DNA from: CAZUVM01 sp964623885
Lineage (GTDB): Bacteria > Verrucomicrobiota > Verrucomicrobiia > Limisphaerales > UBA8199
Direction: 5' to 3'
DNA length: 60,774 nucleotides
Assembly: GCA_964623885.1 (NCBI GenBank)
Contig: CAZUVM010000197.1
Location: 1 to 60,774, forward strand
Shown here: positions 59,927 through 60,774 of the stretch, in pieces
Layout: every line of letters begins with the position of its first letter
Position numbering within the stretch: position 1 is the stretch's first letter
Program-made: the position numbers and the translations under genes
The notes under the pieces: generated by a model
Seen by the model: only the letters and a program-made list of their open reading frames with translations
Database searches by the model: none
Told to the model about the DNA's origin: nothing

Positions 59927-60774
59927 ATGACGGGCGTTAACTTGCGCGGGTATCTTGCTCATCTTTACATCGCTGGCACAGTTCTTTTGGGCGCATCCGC
60001 TGCCCGCGGACTCGAGCCGGCCAATCCCAATGCAAATCCAAAAGCCAGGGCAGTCCTGGATTACTTCGCGGCGCTGGGACCGAACCAAACCAAGCGTCTG
60101 GTCTCAGGCCAGTTCGCCGCATTTGGCAATGGATCGGGATTGCGCTTACTGAGTGAGATTCATGATAAGACCGGGCATTGGCCGGCGCTGCTGGGCGTGG
60201 ATTACGCGGACTTCGGGCGAGGCGGCCTGACCTTCAAAGTTCCGAACCAGGCGGCGATGCAATATTGGCAGCAGGGCGGATTGGTCACCGTGAGCGCCCA
60301 TTTATATAACCCGGTGCGCACGAACGGCGGCGGCTTGCGCGATAAGGGCGTTGAGCTCAAGGACCTGATGGCGCCCGATACCGACACACACAAGCGCTGG
60401 ATGCAGGAACTGGATTTGCTGGCGGGCGGATTATCGGAACTGCAGGACGCAGGCGTGGTGGTGTTGTGGCGGCCGTTTCATGAAATGAACGGCGGCTGGT
60501 TTTGGTGGGGCGCCAAGGACCCGGCCACGTTCATTGCCTTGTGGCGGCAGATGTTCGATTACTTCACACAAACGAAGAAATTGAACAACCTGCTCTGGGT
60601 TTATGCGCCGAATCACGGCGATAAAACGGCGGCATATTATGCCGGAGATCGTTACGTAGACATCGTCGGCCTGGATGCGTACACGGATTTTATCGACACA
60701 AACCACATCAAAGGTTACGCCGAAGTGGCTAGGTTACCCAAGCCGTTCGGGTTTACGGAATTCGGTCCGCATGG
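59927..60774 (+). CDS. GH26 endo-beta-mannanase-like protein (3' truncated by window)
   Basis: 282 codons visible from ATG 59927; the frame runs off the end of the window. A signal peptide (LAHLYIAGTVLLGASAARG) precedes a GH26 barrel: RLVSGQFAAFG, WPALLGVDYADFG, VTVSAHLYNP, then the acid/base Glu186 in LWRPFHEMNGGWFWWG, LLWVYAPNHGDK, YVDIVGLDAYTDF and the probable nucleophile Glu278 in FGFTEFGP. GH26 enzymes cut beta-1,4-mannans or related glucans. Together with the double GH29 and upstream oxidoreductase operon it suggests a glycan-utilisation region that continues beyond the window. Confidence 0.9.
   Translation, partial: MTGVNLRGYLAHLYIAGTVLLGASAARGLEPANPNANPKARAVLDYFAALGPNQTKRLVSGQFAAFGNGSGLRLLSEIHDKTGHWPALLGVDYADFGRGGLTFKVPNQAAMQYWQQGGLVTVSAHLYNPVRTNGGGLRDKGVELKDLMAPDTDTHKRWMQELDLLAGGLSELQDAGVVVLWRPFHEMNGGWFWWGAKDPATFIALWRQMFDYFTQTKKLNNLLWVYAPNHGDKTAAYYAGDRYVDIVGLDAYTDFIDTNHIKGYAEVARLPKPFGFTEFGPH

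Overview
The window looks like a chromosomal segment of a soil- or sediment-type member of the Verrucomicrobiota (Pedosphaera/Limisphaerales-like). This is inferred from content: two secreted prepilin-like proteins with the FTLIELL N-terminus typical of that phylum, large Ig-like surface proteins, a TIGR03435/DUF3738-like protein, a MoxR-DUF58-DUF4381-VWA (Bat) operon, many secreted glycan-active enzymes, and dense families of short palindromic repeats. No rRNA, tRNA, transposase, phage gene or CRISPR array was seen.

Layout. 1-5243: the end of a 2-oxoacid:ferredoxin oxidoreductase (KorA, KorB), a GIY-YIG nuclease, a PRC-barrel/BON envelope protein and an exported methyltransferase. 5449-11276: an oligopeptide-type ABC ATPase, recA, and a minus-strand homoserine-branch operon (metX-metW fusion, small retropepsin-like protein, thrC). 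11428-19851: prepilin-like protein, TIGR03435-like protein, phosphoesterase, response regulator, FAD/Rieske oxidoreductase, low-affinity iron permease family protein and a PLP trans-sulfuration enzyme. 19820-25171: the minus-strand Bat operon, interrupted by a four-helix-bundle (S23/IVP-type) gene lying between a 52-bp near-perfect inverted repeat, with a second hairpin of the same repeat two genes away. 25418-31196: beta-helix protein, ferritin, YncE/phosphoesterase fusion. 31779-42320: an extracytoplasmic redox cluster (ApbE, Ig surface protein, DUF3570 barrel, TlpA thioredoxin, DUF4266 lipoprotein, DsbD, second Ig protein). 42377-49908: MFS/spermidine-synthase fusion, second prepilin-like protein, CE15 esterase, quinone-type oxidoreductase, second threonine synthase. 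49955-60774: two-domain retropepsin-like protein, large secreted FnIII protein, an ATGA-coupled ceramidase / TIM-barrel isomerase / Gfo-Idh-MocA operon, a double GH29 alpha-L-fucosidase, and the start of a GH26 mannanase.

Functionally, the right third suggests breakdown of plant or microbial glycans (CE15, GH29, GH26, beta-helix protein, sugar oxidoreductase and isomerase). The middle is dominated by envelope redox and surface proteins. The most unusual feature is the set of repeats: heptamer (CCGAARN) arrays with no T on one strand, hence no stop codon on either strand, that form hairpins at gene junctions in the Bat operon, one of them enclosing the four-helix-bundle gene. Other palindromic families sit upstream of tlpA, dsbD and the YncE/phosphoesterase gene and inside the MFS/spermidine-synthase gene.
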